Assembly (NCBI GenBank): GCA_963675935.2
Contig: OY780964.2
Location: forward strand, 186,001-250,000
Length of the DNA stretch: 64,000 nt
Origin: G963675935 sp963675935
GTDB lineage: Bacteria; Planctomycetota; Planctomycetia; Pirellulales; Thermoguttaceae
Reading direction: 5' to 3'
Shown here: positions 56,878 through 64,000 of the stretch, in pieces
Layout: the number at the start of each line of letters is the position of its first letter
Position numbering within the stretch: position 1 is the stretch's first letter
Notes under the pieces: model-generated
Database searches by the model: none
Seen by the model: the letters and a program-made list of their open reading frames with translations, nothing else
Told to the model about the DNA's origin: nothing
Made by a program: the position numbers and the translations under genes

Positions 56878-57501
56878 TTATTTTTGGCTTTGCTGATAAA
56901 TCGCCTCGATCAGGGCTTGCACGTCCTTGAACTTTTTTTTCGAGCCGAGGGCCGCGTCGAGCAGGCGCCGGGCCTCGCTTTCGGAATGGCCCAGGCCGCG
57001 GAGAACCTCGAAGGTTTCGGAGACGACGTCCGGCTCGACCTCGGCCTCGTGCCGCTCGTCGCGCGTGGCCATCAGGGCGAACTTCGGCACCTTGCGCCGC
57101 AGCTTGGCAATGATCCGCTCGGCCATCGCCGGCCCGATGCCCGGCAGGCTGGACAGCGTTTTCGTGTCCTGCTCCTCGATGGCCGTGGCGACTTCCTTGA
57201 CGTGCCGGACCATCGCCCTTAATGCTTTTTTGACGCCGACGCCGTCGACCGAGCAGAACAGCTCGAAGAATTCACGCTCGACTTCGCTCAGGAAGCCGAT
57301 CAACCGGGGCGTCATGCGGCCCTGCATCGGGTTGCCATCCAAGTACTCGATCGTGTGCAGGCTGATCGGCTGGCCCAATTGGGTTTGCAACTGTCGGCGG
57401 TTGCACTCGGGAATGAGGACTTCATGCTCGAAGGCGTCGATTTTCAGGGTCAGGGCGTCGCCGTGCAGGGCGACCAATTGGCCGGTAATTTTGGTGATCA
57501 T
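56878..57501 (-). CDS. ruvA: Holliday junction branch migration protein RuvA
   Basis: 207 aa. RuvA binds Holliday junctions and loads the RuvB motor. The OB-fold domain I (MITKITGQLVALHGDALTLK), domain II helix-hairpin-helix pairs (VDGVGVKKALRAM, LPGIGPAMAERIIAKL) and domain III (VLRGLGHSESEARRLLDAAL) are present in order. The length is normal for RuvA. No neighbouring ruvB or ruvC in this window. Confidence 0.93.
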   Translation of the reverse strand: MITKITGQLVALHGDALTLKIDAFEHEVLIPECNRRQLQTQLGQPISLHTIEYLDGNPMQGRMTPRLIGFLSEVEREFFELFCSVDGVGVKKALRAMVRHVKEVATAIEEQDTKTLSSLPGIGPAMAERIIAKLRRKVPKFALMATRDERHEAEVEPDVVSETFEVLRGLGHSESEARRLLDAALGSKKKFKDVQALIEAIYQQSQK

Positions 57502-57750
57502 CAGTGGGGGAGAGGGATTAAGGGTTGGGCCGCTTGCGGCTTCGCAGGCATCGCCGGTTGGTCAACAACTCTTGGATTTTCCAATTTCACAACACTTCCG
57601 TGTAGTAAATGAGGAAAAATGGGAAAGGTGAGAAAAGGGAAGGATAATCCAATAAAACTCTCTCAGGACACCGATTTTCATGTTCCATTCCATTTTCCCC
57701 ATTTCCCATTTTCCTTTTTACAAGCCGCCATAGTAAGCGTTCACGGTCTG

Positions 57751-57880
57751 GAAAGTAGCAGGCACACTCCGTGTGCCGTGTGCCGTGTGTTTTTGCGGTT
57801 TGGCAATCATCGACATCCGGTAGATGTCACAATGGATAGCGCTGCCGCGGACGGCACACGGAGTGTGCCTGCTACTTTTC
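57751..57880. repeat. 130-bp inverted repeat (GCACACTCCGTGTGCC family)
   Basis: Arms GAAAGTAGCAGGCACACTCC and its near complement ending GCCTGCTACTTTTC enclose a 60-70 bp centre. No ORF. Likely a MITE-like repeat. Confidence 0.7.
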
Positions 57881-58126
57881 GTCTGCCGACCCGTGACCGG
57901 TTGCGCCGCAATATAGCGACGATTGGAGCGAGCCCATGATGCGCTTTGCGGGCCGAGTTGTCCAGGGCAAGAATTAGGCCGATTTTAGGGATACAGAGCT
58001 GCTTTGCCCCCCGGAATTGGCCGAAAACAGGGCAAAAACGGCTGTTATTCGGGAAAACTTGTAGAAATCCACGGATTTTCGGGCTTTTTCGGCTTGCTTT
58101 TTTCCCGCTACAGACTTTAATCATCA

Positions 58127-58144
58127 CGTCCACTTGAATGGACG
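58127..58144. promoter_or_regulatory. palindrome upstream of the HU gene
   Basis: CGTCCA-CTTGAA-TGGACG is a perfect 6-bp inverted repeat about 46 bp before the start codon, shortly after a plausible TTGCTT / TTTAAT promoter (16-nt spacer). It could be an operator or leader hairpin. Confidence 0.35.
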
Positions 58145-58189
58145 AACGGTTTTTCCACATTATTGACATCGCATGGAAGGAAATCGATT

Positions 58190-58516
58190 ATGGCAAAAGT
58201 AGCCAAAAAAGCCCCGACGAAAACCGAAATTTTGCAGAGCGTCGCCAACGCAACCGACCTGACCAAGAAGCAGGTTGCCGCCGTTCTCGAAGCTCTGACC
58301 GAAGAAGTCCGCAAGAGTCTCGGCAATCGCGGCGCCGGCGCCTTCACTCTTCCCGGTCTGCTGAAGATCGAGAAGAAGAAGGTTGCCGCTCGCCCGGCTC
58401 AGAAGAACGTCAAGAATCCGTTCACCGGCGAGTTGCAGGATCGGCCCGCCAAGCCGGCCTACTGCAAGGTGAAGATCCGCGCCTTGCGGAACCTCAAGGA
58501 AATGGTCGCCAAGTAA
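58190..58516 (+). CDS. HU-family DNA-binding protein
   Basis: 108 aa from the ATG at 58190, with GGAAGGAAATC just upstream; the frame is open 27 nt earlier. After a Lys/Ala-rich start (MAKVAKKAPTKTEILQSVAN) the HU fold follows, with LTKKQVAAVLEALTEEVRKS and the strand-and-arm region GAFTLPGLLKIEKKKVAARP. HU bends and compacts DNA. This extended, GAFTLPG-type protein is common in planctomycetes. Confidence 0.9.
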   Translation: MAKVAKKAPTKTEILQSVANATDLTKKQVAAVLEALTEEVRKSLGNRGAGAFTLPGLLKIEKKKVAARPAQKNVKNPFTGELQDRPAKPAYCKVKIRALRNLKEMVAK

Positions 58517-58909
58517 GTCGTCGTTTCAGCACGACTGCCGATACGAGCCGCTCGTCCGCGGCCCTCCGGGGGGTAGCACGTCTTGCGTTCTCCTCGCTCG
58601 GGGGGATGCGCGGACGCGCGGCTTTGTTTTATTCTTGTGCATCGGCATTCTCCATGATCGCCCCCGCCGTTGGCGGTAATGTTGGCTTGCGGCCGAAACC
58701 TTCCGGTTCCTTCGGGGTTTAAGCTCCATGGGCGTATCCGACGTCCATTGCCCCTCAGAATAGCAATGCAACATTGGACTGTTTAGCCGGCGGGCTTGCC
58801 CGCCGCGTTTTGAGGCGACATCCTACGCGGCGAGCAAGCTCGCCGGCTAAACGACATTGCAATACTTTCCTGCTGGTCAATAGAGCTGCGCATTTCGAGG
58901 AAACGGCTT
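58517..58909. other. intergenic region between HU and the prepilin-like gene
   Basis: No supported gene; it holds the hairpin repeat at 58781-58852. Confidence 0.5.
58781..58852. repeat. 72-bp inverted repeat (GTTTAGCCGGCG family)
   Basis: Arms GTTTAGCCGGCGGGCTTGCC and its near complement (GCAAGCTCGCCGGCTAAAC) flank a short centre. The flanks contain ATTG/CATTG words but no clear duplication. Confidence 0.7.
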
Positions 58910-59506
58910 ATGGGAAAATCACGGCGAGACTTTCACGGTTTTACCCTCGTCGAGCTTTTGGTCGTCATCACGATCATTGCCGTCTTGGTCGGGCTGTTGT
59001 TGCCGGCGGTTCAGGCAGCCCGCGCCTCGGCTCGCCGAATCCAGTGCAGCAACAATTTGCATCAGATCGGCATCGCGCTCGATATGTACATTGACATCCA
59101 GGGGATCAACGGAAAATATCCATGTGCGGCATCCTATCCTTGCAAGGCCATGCAGGCGATCGGGATCACGCAGAGCCTTCGCGACACGCTGGCCTCGTAC
59201 ATCGAAAACAGCGCCGCCGCCTTTCACTGTCCCGAGGATGTCACGCACTTGGATGACGCGGGCGTGACGCAGCCGGACGGTTACTTCGATACGGTAGGCA
59301 TCAGCTATGAATACAACTATCCGGGGGCGGCGATGCCCGCGCCAAAAACCCGCGTTCAATTTCTCACGCGCAACAACAAGTTGAGGGCGTCGACCGATGT
59401 TATGATTGCCTGGGATATCAACAGTCACGGTGGAACGCTGGCGACCGAACGGAATGCCCTTTACGCCGATGGGCACGTGGACGACTCCGTGGGCGGTTCC
59501 AAATAG
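58910..59506 (+). CDS. DUF1559-type prepilin-like protein
   Basis: 198 aa. The prepilin cleavage motif FHGFTLVELLVVITIIAVLV is followed by LLPAVQAARASARRIQCSNN, the standard start of DUF1559 proteins of planctomycetes, which are processed like type IV pilins or type II secretion pseudopilins. The C-terminus has the usual DG-H motif region (ALYADGHVDDSVGG). It is shorter than typical DUF1559 proteins (300 or more aa). Confidence 0.88.
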   Translation: MGKSRRDFHGFTLVELLVVITIIAVLVGLLLPAVQAARASARRIQCSNNLHQIGIALDMYIDIQGINGKYPCAASYPCKAMQAIGITQSLRDTLASYIENSAAAFHCPEDVTHLDDAGVTQPDGYFDTVGISYEYNYPGAAMPAPKTRVQFLTRNNKLRASTDVMIAWDINSHGGTLATERNALYADGHVDDSVGGSK

Positions 59507-59587
59507 GGCGGCGTCGGCATTTTTCGCCGCCGGGCACGTTGTTGATGGGCACATGGAATCAATGGCAAACAAATTAGGGACGTGACA

Positions 59588-60223
59588 ATGAAAAAACGAA
59601 CCGTTGGCATTGTGGTCGTGGTGTTGCTGTTGGTCGGCGGCGCGGTTTGGGCCGTCTGTGGCCGCGAGGACGCCGCGGTGCGAAAAGTCAAGGAAATGCA
59701 GAAGGAGGTATTTGCCGGGAATGGGCCGCCCAATCGCGAAAAAATGGAGGAGTTTCGTCAGGCGATGCACGAACTGACCCCGGCACAGCGGGAAACAATG
59801 CATGACGAGATGCGATCCGGTTTTGAACGTCGGATGGACCAGCAAATCGCCGGCTACTTCGCCTTGCCTGCCGCGCAGCGAAACACCTACCTCGACAATC
59901 AGATCAAAGACATGGAGAAGATGCGAAAGGATATGGAAGCCCGCTTCGCGAAACAAGGACAGGGGCAAAATCGCGCCGGCCCGCCGCAGGGCGGCCCGGG
60001 CGTCGGCGCTGGCAATCAGTCTGGCCCGAACGCCGGCGGTCCCGGCGGAGGCCGGAACCGAAATCCCTCGGCTCGAAGCGAGGGACGCAACCGCATGCTC
60101 GACCACACTTCGCCCGAGCAGCGAGCGCAGCGGACGGCCTATTTCGCGGCCCTGCAAAAGCGCCGCATCGAACTCGGCCTGCCCGCCAATCCCCCGCACG
60201 GCCACGGACCGGGCGGGCGCTGA
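59588..60223 (+). CDS. membrane-anchored periplasmic hypothetical protein
   Basis: 211 aa from the ATG at 59588 (a GTG lies at 59582). A single N-terminal helix (VGIVVVVLLLVGGAVWAVCG) anchors a charged helical domain (NREKMEEFRQAMHELTPAQR, RRMDQQIAGYFALPAAQRNT) reminiscent of CpxP/Spy-like or planctomycete DUF proteins, and a Gly/Asn/Pro-rich tail (GGPGVGAGNQSGPNAGGPGG). No precise family. Confidence 0.7.
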   Translation: MKKRTVGIVVVVLLLVGGAVWAVCGREDAAVRKVKEMQKEVFAGNGPPNREKMEEFRQAMHELTPAQRETMHDEMRSGFERRMDQQIAGYFALPAAQRNTYLDNQIKDMEKMRKDMEARFAKQGQGQNRAGPPQGGPGVGAGNQSGPNAGGPGGGRNRNPSARSEGRNRMLDHTSPEQRAQRTAYFAALQKRRIELGLPANPPHGHGPGGR

Positions 60224-60344
60224 ATGGTGGGCGATGCGTCAGCAGCGATGCATCCGTAGGATGTTCTATGTTGATGGCGCCCGGCGGTCGATTGCTTGCA
60301 TCCACCGCCTTATCGGCATACAATACCCTGTGTGGAGGATCGCC

Positions 60345-60614
60345 ATGAGTCCAAGGGTGTTGGCGTCGCGCGAACTGCTGTTCTGGTTTCACAGCCACGA
60401 CGCTCTTCACGAAGATCGGGCAAGTGTTCATGTGGGCAAAGGTTCGCAGGACGATTTCAACGACGCCAAGGTCTGGCTGGAGCCGGAGATTGAAGTCGCC
60501 CGCGCTGGTCGCACATTGCGACAGCAAGAATTAAACCAGGCACTGCAAGTCATCGAACAACATCAGGCCTATTTGCGGGAGCAATGGCATGCCTACAGAG
60601 ACCGAACAAATTGA
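60345..60614 (+). CDS. DUF4160 protein
   Basis: 89 aa. MSPRVLASRELLFWFHSHDA and EDRASVHVGKGSQDDFNDAK with VWLEPEIEVARAGRTLRQQE match the DUF4160 pattern (a short alpha-beta protein often paired with DUF2442). Its end overlaps the DUF2442 gene by 26 nt, so the pair is translationally coupled. Such pairs are suspected toxin-antitoxin-like modules, which is not established here. Confidence 0.85.
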   Translation: MSPRVLASRELLFWFHSHDALHEDRASVHVGKGSQDDFNDAKVWLEPEIEVARAGRTLRQQELNQALQVIEQHQAYLREQWHAYRDRTN

Positions 60615-60915
60615 GCAGCACGCCGACGTGAAACTGTACAACGTGCAGTATCCGATTTCGGCGTACACGTTTCCCGGCGAGCCACGCATCCGTGGCGTAC
60701 GGTTCGATGAAAAGTACATGCACATGGAGTTGACCGACGGGCGAGTGCTTGCGGTGCCGCTTTGGTGGATTCCCACCCTTTCTAATGCATCGCCGGAAGA
60801 ACGCGAGAAATTCGAGTTGGACCGCACTGGCACGATGGTGATATGGAATCCCGATAGGTGCGCCATCAACGACGAAGTCCGGCTGGCCGACTATTTGAAT
60901 CGGCCTTCTCGCTAG
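60589..60915 (+). CDS. DUF2442 protein
   Basis: 108 aa. VRFDEKYMHMELTDGRVLAV followed by PLWWIPTLSNASPEEREKFE and NDEVRLADYLN is the DUF2442 fold. It is paired with DUF4160 just upstream. Confidence 0.9.
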   Translation: MPTETEQIEQHADVKLYNVQYPISAYTFPGEPRIRGVRFDEKYMHMELTDGRVLAVPLWWIPTLSNASPEEREKFELDRTGTMVIWNPDRCAINDEVRLADYLNRPSR

Positions 60916-60946
60916 TGCCGCAACCATCGTGTATGCCACGCGGCGG

Positions 60947-61147
60947 TCAACAATGGAGGTTTGCCGACCAATCCGCAGGCCCTTCCAAATTCAAAGAGCA
61001 AGCCGTGTCCAAAAAAGACGCGGCTGGCTCCGTCGAGGGCGCTGGCGTTTCCACCGTGATCCGCACTCGCGTGTTCGGCTCCAGCAAGATCGGCTCCACG
61101 GGCCGAAACACAATGCCGTCGAACGTGGCGTCAATGGTTTTCACCAT
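60947..61147 (-). CDS. DUF104/AF2212-like antitoxin
   Basis: 66 aa from the ATG at 61147, with GTGAGGAAATTT just upstream (a GTG at 61159 also fits the frame). MVKTIDATFDGIVFRPVEPI then LLEPNTRVRITVETP is the family start, and FLDTACSLNLEGPADWSANL is the conserved C-terminal region. No matching PIN toxin gene is seen. It starts 13 nt beyond the end of the ASCH gene. Confidence 0.75.
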   Translation of the reverse strand: MVKTIDATFDGIVFRPVEPILLEPNTRVRITVETPAPSTEPAASFLDTACSLNLEGPADWSANLHC

Positions 61148-61159
61148 AAATTTCCTCAC

Positions 61160-61543
61160 CTATTCTTTGTATTTTATGCTCGTGTTGTTGGGCCTCAGCC
61201 TAGCAGATTTCGGGTGGTTCGTCAAATTTTCCTCTCCGGCATCTTCCGCCTCTTTCGCGAACACGATTCGATACGCCCGATAGCCGGCGGCCAATTGCTC
61301 GGGATAGAGCTTCGCGATTTCCGCCCGCAATTGGTCGGCCGTCTCGAAACCGTCGGGCCGGGCGTCGGCGTCGGTCAGACGATCCAACTCGACCTCGTCG
61401 ACGGCTGTAAGCCGAATTCGCCCGAAGCCGGGAATGTAGCTCATCTGACCGACCCGCATCCGGCGGTATTTCCACAAGCGGATCGTCTGCGTCTTCTCGC
61501 CGGCGCGAATGGCCGGCAGAAACTTTTTCTTGAATAAAAGCAT
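61160..61543 (-). CDS. ASCH-domain protein
   Basis: 127 aa. LLFKKKFLPAIRAGEKTQTI and RLWKYRRMRVGQMSYIPGFG are the ASCH RNA-binding-like fold (beta strand, GxKTxTxR loop), then RLTAVDEVELDRLT. ASCH proteins are linked to translation or coactivator roles; substrate unknown. It lies directly upstream of the antitoxin-like gene and is likely co-transcribed. Confidence 0.75.
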   Translation of the reverse strand: MLLFKKKFLPAIRAGEKTQTIRLWKYRRMRVGQMSYIPGFGRIRLTAVDEVELDRLTDADARPDGFETADQLRAEIAKLYPEQLAAGYRAYRIVFAKEAEDAGEENLTNHPKSARLRPNNTSIKYKE

Positions 61544-61568
61544 GTTGCCCTGCCGGGTGAAATGGTGG

Positions 61569-61706
61569 CTCTTCCGGTTTTAGGTGCGAACCTGTCATTC
61601 TGAGCGCAGCGAAGAATCTCCGTTACCGCAAAATAGGCGAGATTCTTCGCTGCGCTCAGAATGACGATTCGCTGGATTCCACATTTCGCACCTAAAACCG
61701 GAAGAG
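61569..61706. mobile_element. hairpin element E with shared core and a third outer repeat
   Basis: Outer inverted arms CTCTTCCGGTTTTAGGTGCG (61569-61590) and the complement at 61685-61706 enclose the core also found in MITE copies A-D (GTCATTCTGAGCGCAGCGAA). No clear duplication. Confidence 0.7.
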
Positions 61707-61911
61707 GTGAAAAAGGGAACGGCGCATTGTGTCGATGGAAACGCCTGTGACGGCTGTTCCGCCCGCTCTCGGCCCTTACAGCCGTCACGGCCGGGTTTTG
61801 CTTAGCGCCGCCGGAATTTTCGGCCGAACTGTTTCCAAGGGATCAGTCCCGATAAACCGCTTGACCGTCTGGCTGACTATAACGATTGGCAAACCTGTTC
61901 GCAATAGAACG
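61707..61911. other. leader of the TPR gene
   Basis: No gene is supported between element E and the ATG at 61912. The frame of the next gene is open upstream but lacks a good start. Confidence 0.4.
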
Positions 61912-63114
61912 ATGAAACGCATTTTGCCGATTATACCCTGGATTCTGGCGGCCATGATCTTTGGCCCGGCGGCCGACGCGGCTGAACTGTCGGGGCCGGA
62001 ACTCGGCTCGCCGTGGGAGTCTGTCGAGCGGCTTCCGGCGACCGGCGAGACGGCGGAATCGCCGATCATGGCAACTCCGCTTGCCGAGTCATCATCCGTC
62101 GAAATGCCGCCTGCTGAAATGCCTGCGACTGACGAAATGGCAACGCCGCTTTTGTCGGCGGAACCTCGGCGCGAGCGGTCCGAGCAGTTGGAGCAGGTGG
62201 CCCAGCAGGCCGATCGTCAAACGCGGCACGGATGCGAGCTGGCCGGCCGCGGTGCCCATTTCGCGGCCCGCTCGGAGTTTCTGGCGGCGTTGAAATTGGT
62301 GGCCGAAGGGCTGGACGCCGAACAGCGAACCGACGCGCACGGCCATGCGTTTCAGGCGGCGCTTACGGCAATGAGTGAGGCCGAGGATTTTCTGCCCAAT
62401 GCCTCGCGGCTAGATGGCACGGCCGATCTGGCTCGGACGATCGCCATGCACGCGACGCCGGTGCTGAAAGACCGCGTGGAACCCGTCGCGCCGATGACGG
62501 CGCTTTCGAGCTACCTCACGTTTGCCCAGCAGCAGTTCGCGGCCGCGGCCGACCATGAAGTGGCCGGCTCGATGGCCCTGCACGCCCTGGGTAAGTTGCA
62601 CTGTGCCCTGGCCCGCGCGAAGTCGGGCCTCGTGCCGGGCGCCGAAACCAAGGCGATGGTTTTCTATCAGGCGGCGTTGCTGGTCTATCCGAACAACTTC
62701 ATGGCGGCCAACGATCTCGGCGTGCTTCTGACGCAAAACGGCAACAACGACGGCGCCCGCGCGATGCTCGAACGCAGCATCGCCTTGCGCCAGCAATCGA
62801 CCACGTGGCGCAATTTGGCCGTGGTCTATCGGCAGTTGGGGCAAGCCCCGGCGGCCCAGCAGGCCGAGCGTCAAGCGGCGATGCTCGAACAGGCGGAAAT
62901 CGCGCGGCGGAAACAAACGCTCGGAACCGCCGACACCAAGGTCCAGTGGACCGACTCGCAAACATTCGCCAAAACCTCGGCCAACACGCCGACCTCGCCC
63001 GGCGCCGTCGCGCAGCCTTCGGAAAAGCCGACGGCCGAATCATCCTCGCAAGACGGACGGCAGCCGTCGGCCGCGCGGCGGACAATGTGGGGATCGCCGG
63101 TCAATCAACGATGA
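61912..63114 (+). CDS. secreted TPR protein
   Basis: 400 aa from the ATG at 61912. A signal peptide (MKRILPIIPWILAAMIFGPA, cleavage after ADA) precedes a Glu/Pro-rich linker. TPR-like helices lie around residues 200-340 (VFYQAALLVYPNNFMAANDL, DGARAMLERSIALRQQSTTW, RNLAVVYRQLGQAPAAQQAE). A disordered C-terminus follows. It is 16 bp before the polysaccharide export gene, implying an envelope or exopolysaccharide operon. Confidence 0.8.
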   Translation: MKRILPIIPWILAAMIFGPAADAAELSGPELGSPWESVERLPATGETAESPIMATPLAESSSVEMPPAEMPATDEMATPLLSAEPRRERSEQLEQVAQQADRQTRHGCELAGRGAHFAARSEFLAALKLVAEGLDAEQRTDAHGHAFQAALTAMSEAEDFLPNASRLDGTADLARTIAMHATPVLKDRVEPVAPMTALSSYLTFAQQQFAAAADHEVAGSMALHALGKLHCALARAKSGLVPGAETKAMVFYQAALLVYPNNFMAANDLGVLLTQNGNNDGARAMLERSIALRQQSTTWRNLAVVYRQLGQAPAAQQAERQAAMLEQAEIARRKQTLGTADTKVQWTDSQTFAKTSANTPTSPGAVAQPSEKPTAESSSQDGRQPSAARRTMWGSPVNQR

Positions 63115-63130
63115 GCAAGGCAGCACGGCC

Positions 63131-64000
63131 ATGAAACGAAACCTATTGCATACGGCGGTAAATCGGTTCCACGGACGTTGGATCGCGCTGGGGACGCTGA
63201 TTTTGTTGTCGGTCGCAGTCGTCGGAAGCTGGGGACTGTCCCAATTTTCACGGCTCGATGCAGATGACTTTCGCTCTTCGCTCGACGGCCGCGAAAATGG
63301 GACTGTCCCCCTTCACCGCGCTCCTTCGTCGGCGCGTGTCGCCTCGAAACTCCCGGAAGGTCAACACGAAATTCTGCTATGCCAGGCGATCGGCCCCGCC
63401 GCGCCTTACCCGATTTGCGGAGTGGATTGTTATGAGTGCGGCAATTGCAACCGTTGTCGCCGATGCAATTGGGAGTCGGCCCGCGCCATCGCGTGGCAGG
63501 CTTACGCCCAGGGCGAGTACGTCGGCCACGCCCGGCTTGCCCACGTGCCGGAATATCGCCTGCGCGTCGATGACCAACTCGACATGACCTATCGCCTGAC
63601 GCGCGAGGAAACCTCGACGCCCTACCGGTTGAACGTGGGCGATGAAATCCAGGTCGAGTCGTTCACCGACTCGGAGATCAACAAGAATTTGCTCATTCAG
63701 CCCGACGGCACCATCACGTTGCGGCTCTTGGGCCAGGTTCACGCCACCGGCCGGACGGTCGTGCAACTGCGCGACGCGCTCGAGGAAGCCTACAAAAAAT
63801 ACTACAAGATACCGGCCATCACCGTCACGCCGCTCAAGGTGAACACGAAGCTCGAAGACTTGCGGGCGACGATCGATCGCCGGGCGGGCATCGGCGGCCA
63901 GAGCCAAGCGGTGCGCATTACGCCCGAGGGAACCGTCGCCCTGCCGGCCATCGGCTCGGTGCAGGCCCAGGGCCTGACGCTCCCGGAGTTGCAAATCGAA
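63131..64000 (+). CDS. Wza-like polysaccharide export protein (partial)
   Basis: At least 290 aa, running off the window. A membrane/signal helix (RWIALGTLILLSVAVVGSWG) is followed by a Cys-rich stretch (CGVDCYECGNCNRCRRCNWE) and the polysaccharide biosynthesis/export domain (YRLNVGDEIQVESFTDSEIN, LIQPDGTITLRLLGQVHATG, RTVVQLRDALEEAYKKYYKI), followed by an SLBB-like segment. Such proteins form outer membrane export channels. The hairpin repeat at 63231-63310 is translated as part of its N-terminus (SQFSRLDADDFRSSLDGREN). Confidence 0.85.
   Translation, partial: MKRNLLHTAVNRFHGRWIALGTLILLSVAVVGSWGLSQFSRLDADDFRSSLDGRENGTVPLHRAPSSARVASKLPEGQHEILLCQAIGPAAPYPICGVDCYECGNCNRCRRCNWESARAIAWQAYAQGEYVGHARLAHVPEYRLRVDDQLDMTYRLTREETSTPYRLNVGDEIQVESFTDSEINKNLLIQPDGTITLRLLGQVHATGRTVVQLRDALEEAYKKYYKIPAITVTPLKVNTKLEDLRATIDRRAGIGGQSQAVRITPEGTVALPAIGSVQAQGLTLPELQIE
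63231..63310. repeat. hairpin repeat (GGGGACTGTCCC family) inside the export gene
   Basis: Arms GGGGACTGTCCCAATTTTC and GAAAATGGGACTGTCCCC are near complements around a 42-bp centre. They relate to the repeat at 48017-48103 and are read in frame. Confidence 0.7.

Larger units (their letters stand above)
57502..58189. other. intergenic region between ruvA and HU
   Basis: No supported gene. It holds the hairpin repeat at 57751-57880 and, near its end, the HU promoter region with a 58127-58144 palindrome. Confidence 0.5.

Noticed and set aside
57751..57880. Small coding gene in the ruvA-HU gap
   Set aside because: The open frames come from the inverted repeat and lack ribosome sites.

Overview
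The window looks like a genome segment of a planctomycete, probably from the Pirellulales. Evidence: a short DUF1559-type prepilin-like protein, a PEP-CTERM-anchored secreted protein, a giant exported protein with the planctomycete N-terminal motif LEPLEDRRLLS, an HU protein with a Lys/Ala-rich start, IS66/ISKra4/ISAs1/IS30/IS3 elements, and moderately GC-rich DNA strewn with short hairpin repeats. Taxonomy is inferred from gene content only.

Layout. (1) 1-20200, minus strand: a defence-type island. A Cap4/DUF4297-like nuclease fused to a STAND NTPase (Avs-like) is split by an ISKra4-family element and cut at its 3' end by an IS3 element. Beyond an IS30 element lies a tightly packed operon: small HTH protein, a fused alpha-CTD/sigma-region-4 protein (split by IS66), a PLD-helicase, a 58-aa protein, a DndD-like SMC ATPase, a homologue of Dnd-associated protein 4, and a radical SAM protein. 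No dndC or sspC-type sulfur-transfer gene is present, so this looks like an uncharacterised relative of phosphorothioation-linked systems. (2) 20700-23550: a beta-helix surface protein with a C-terminal peptidoglycan-binding domain, resembling Patescibacteria (CPR) proteins. (3) 23700-40950: an integrated mobile element with an XRE regulator, a RepA/HTH-like gene broken by ISAs1 and a second IS66 copy, two tandem RuvC-like proteins (the first lacking catalytic residues), a coupling-protein-like ATPase, a PEP-CTERM protein, a membrane protein, an AlbA_2/Schlafen-type regulator, a replication-relaxation protein, iteron-like repeats and a tRNA-Val 3' half (att scar). (4) 41000-46600: a tyrosine integrase split by a palindrome-rich 334-bp MITE, passenger genes, a coiled-coil protein, and nested IS3/MITE/IS66 wreckage. 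(5) 46600-64000: more chromosome-like genes: an XRE regulator, an enolase-superfamily menC-like enzyme, larB, a 1809-aa adhesin, nnrD, ruvA, HU, a prepilin-like protein, DUF4160/DUF2442, DUF104, ASCH, a TPR protein and a polysaccharide export protein running off the end.

Four genes are interrupted by transposons. In each, deleting the insertion plus one copy of its target duplication restores a continuous reading frame, which points to recent insertions. Several short hairpin repeats sit in frame inside coding genes (menC-like, polysaccharide export), and one outer-repeat/inner-core MITE family recurs five times.
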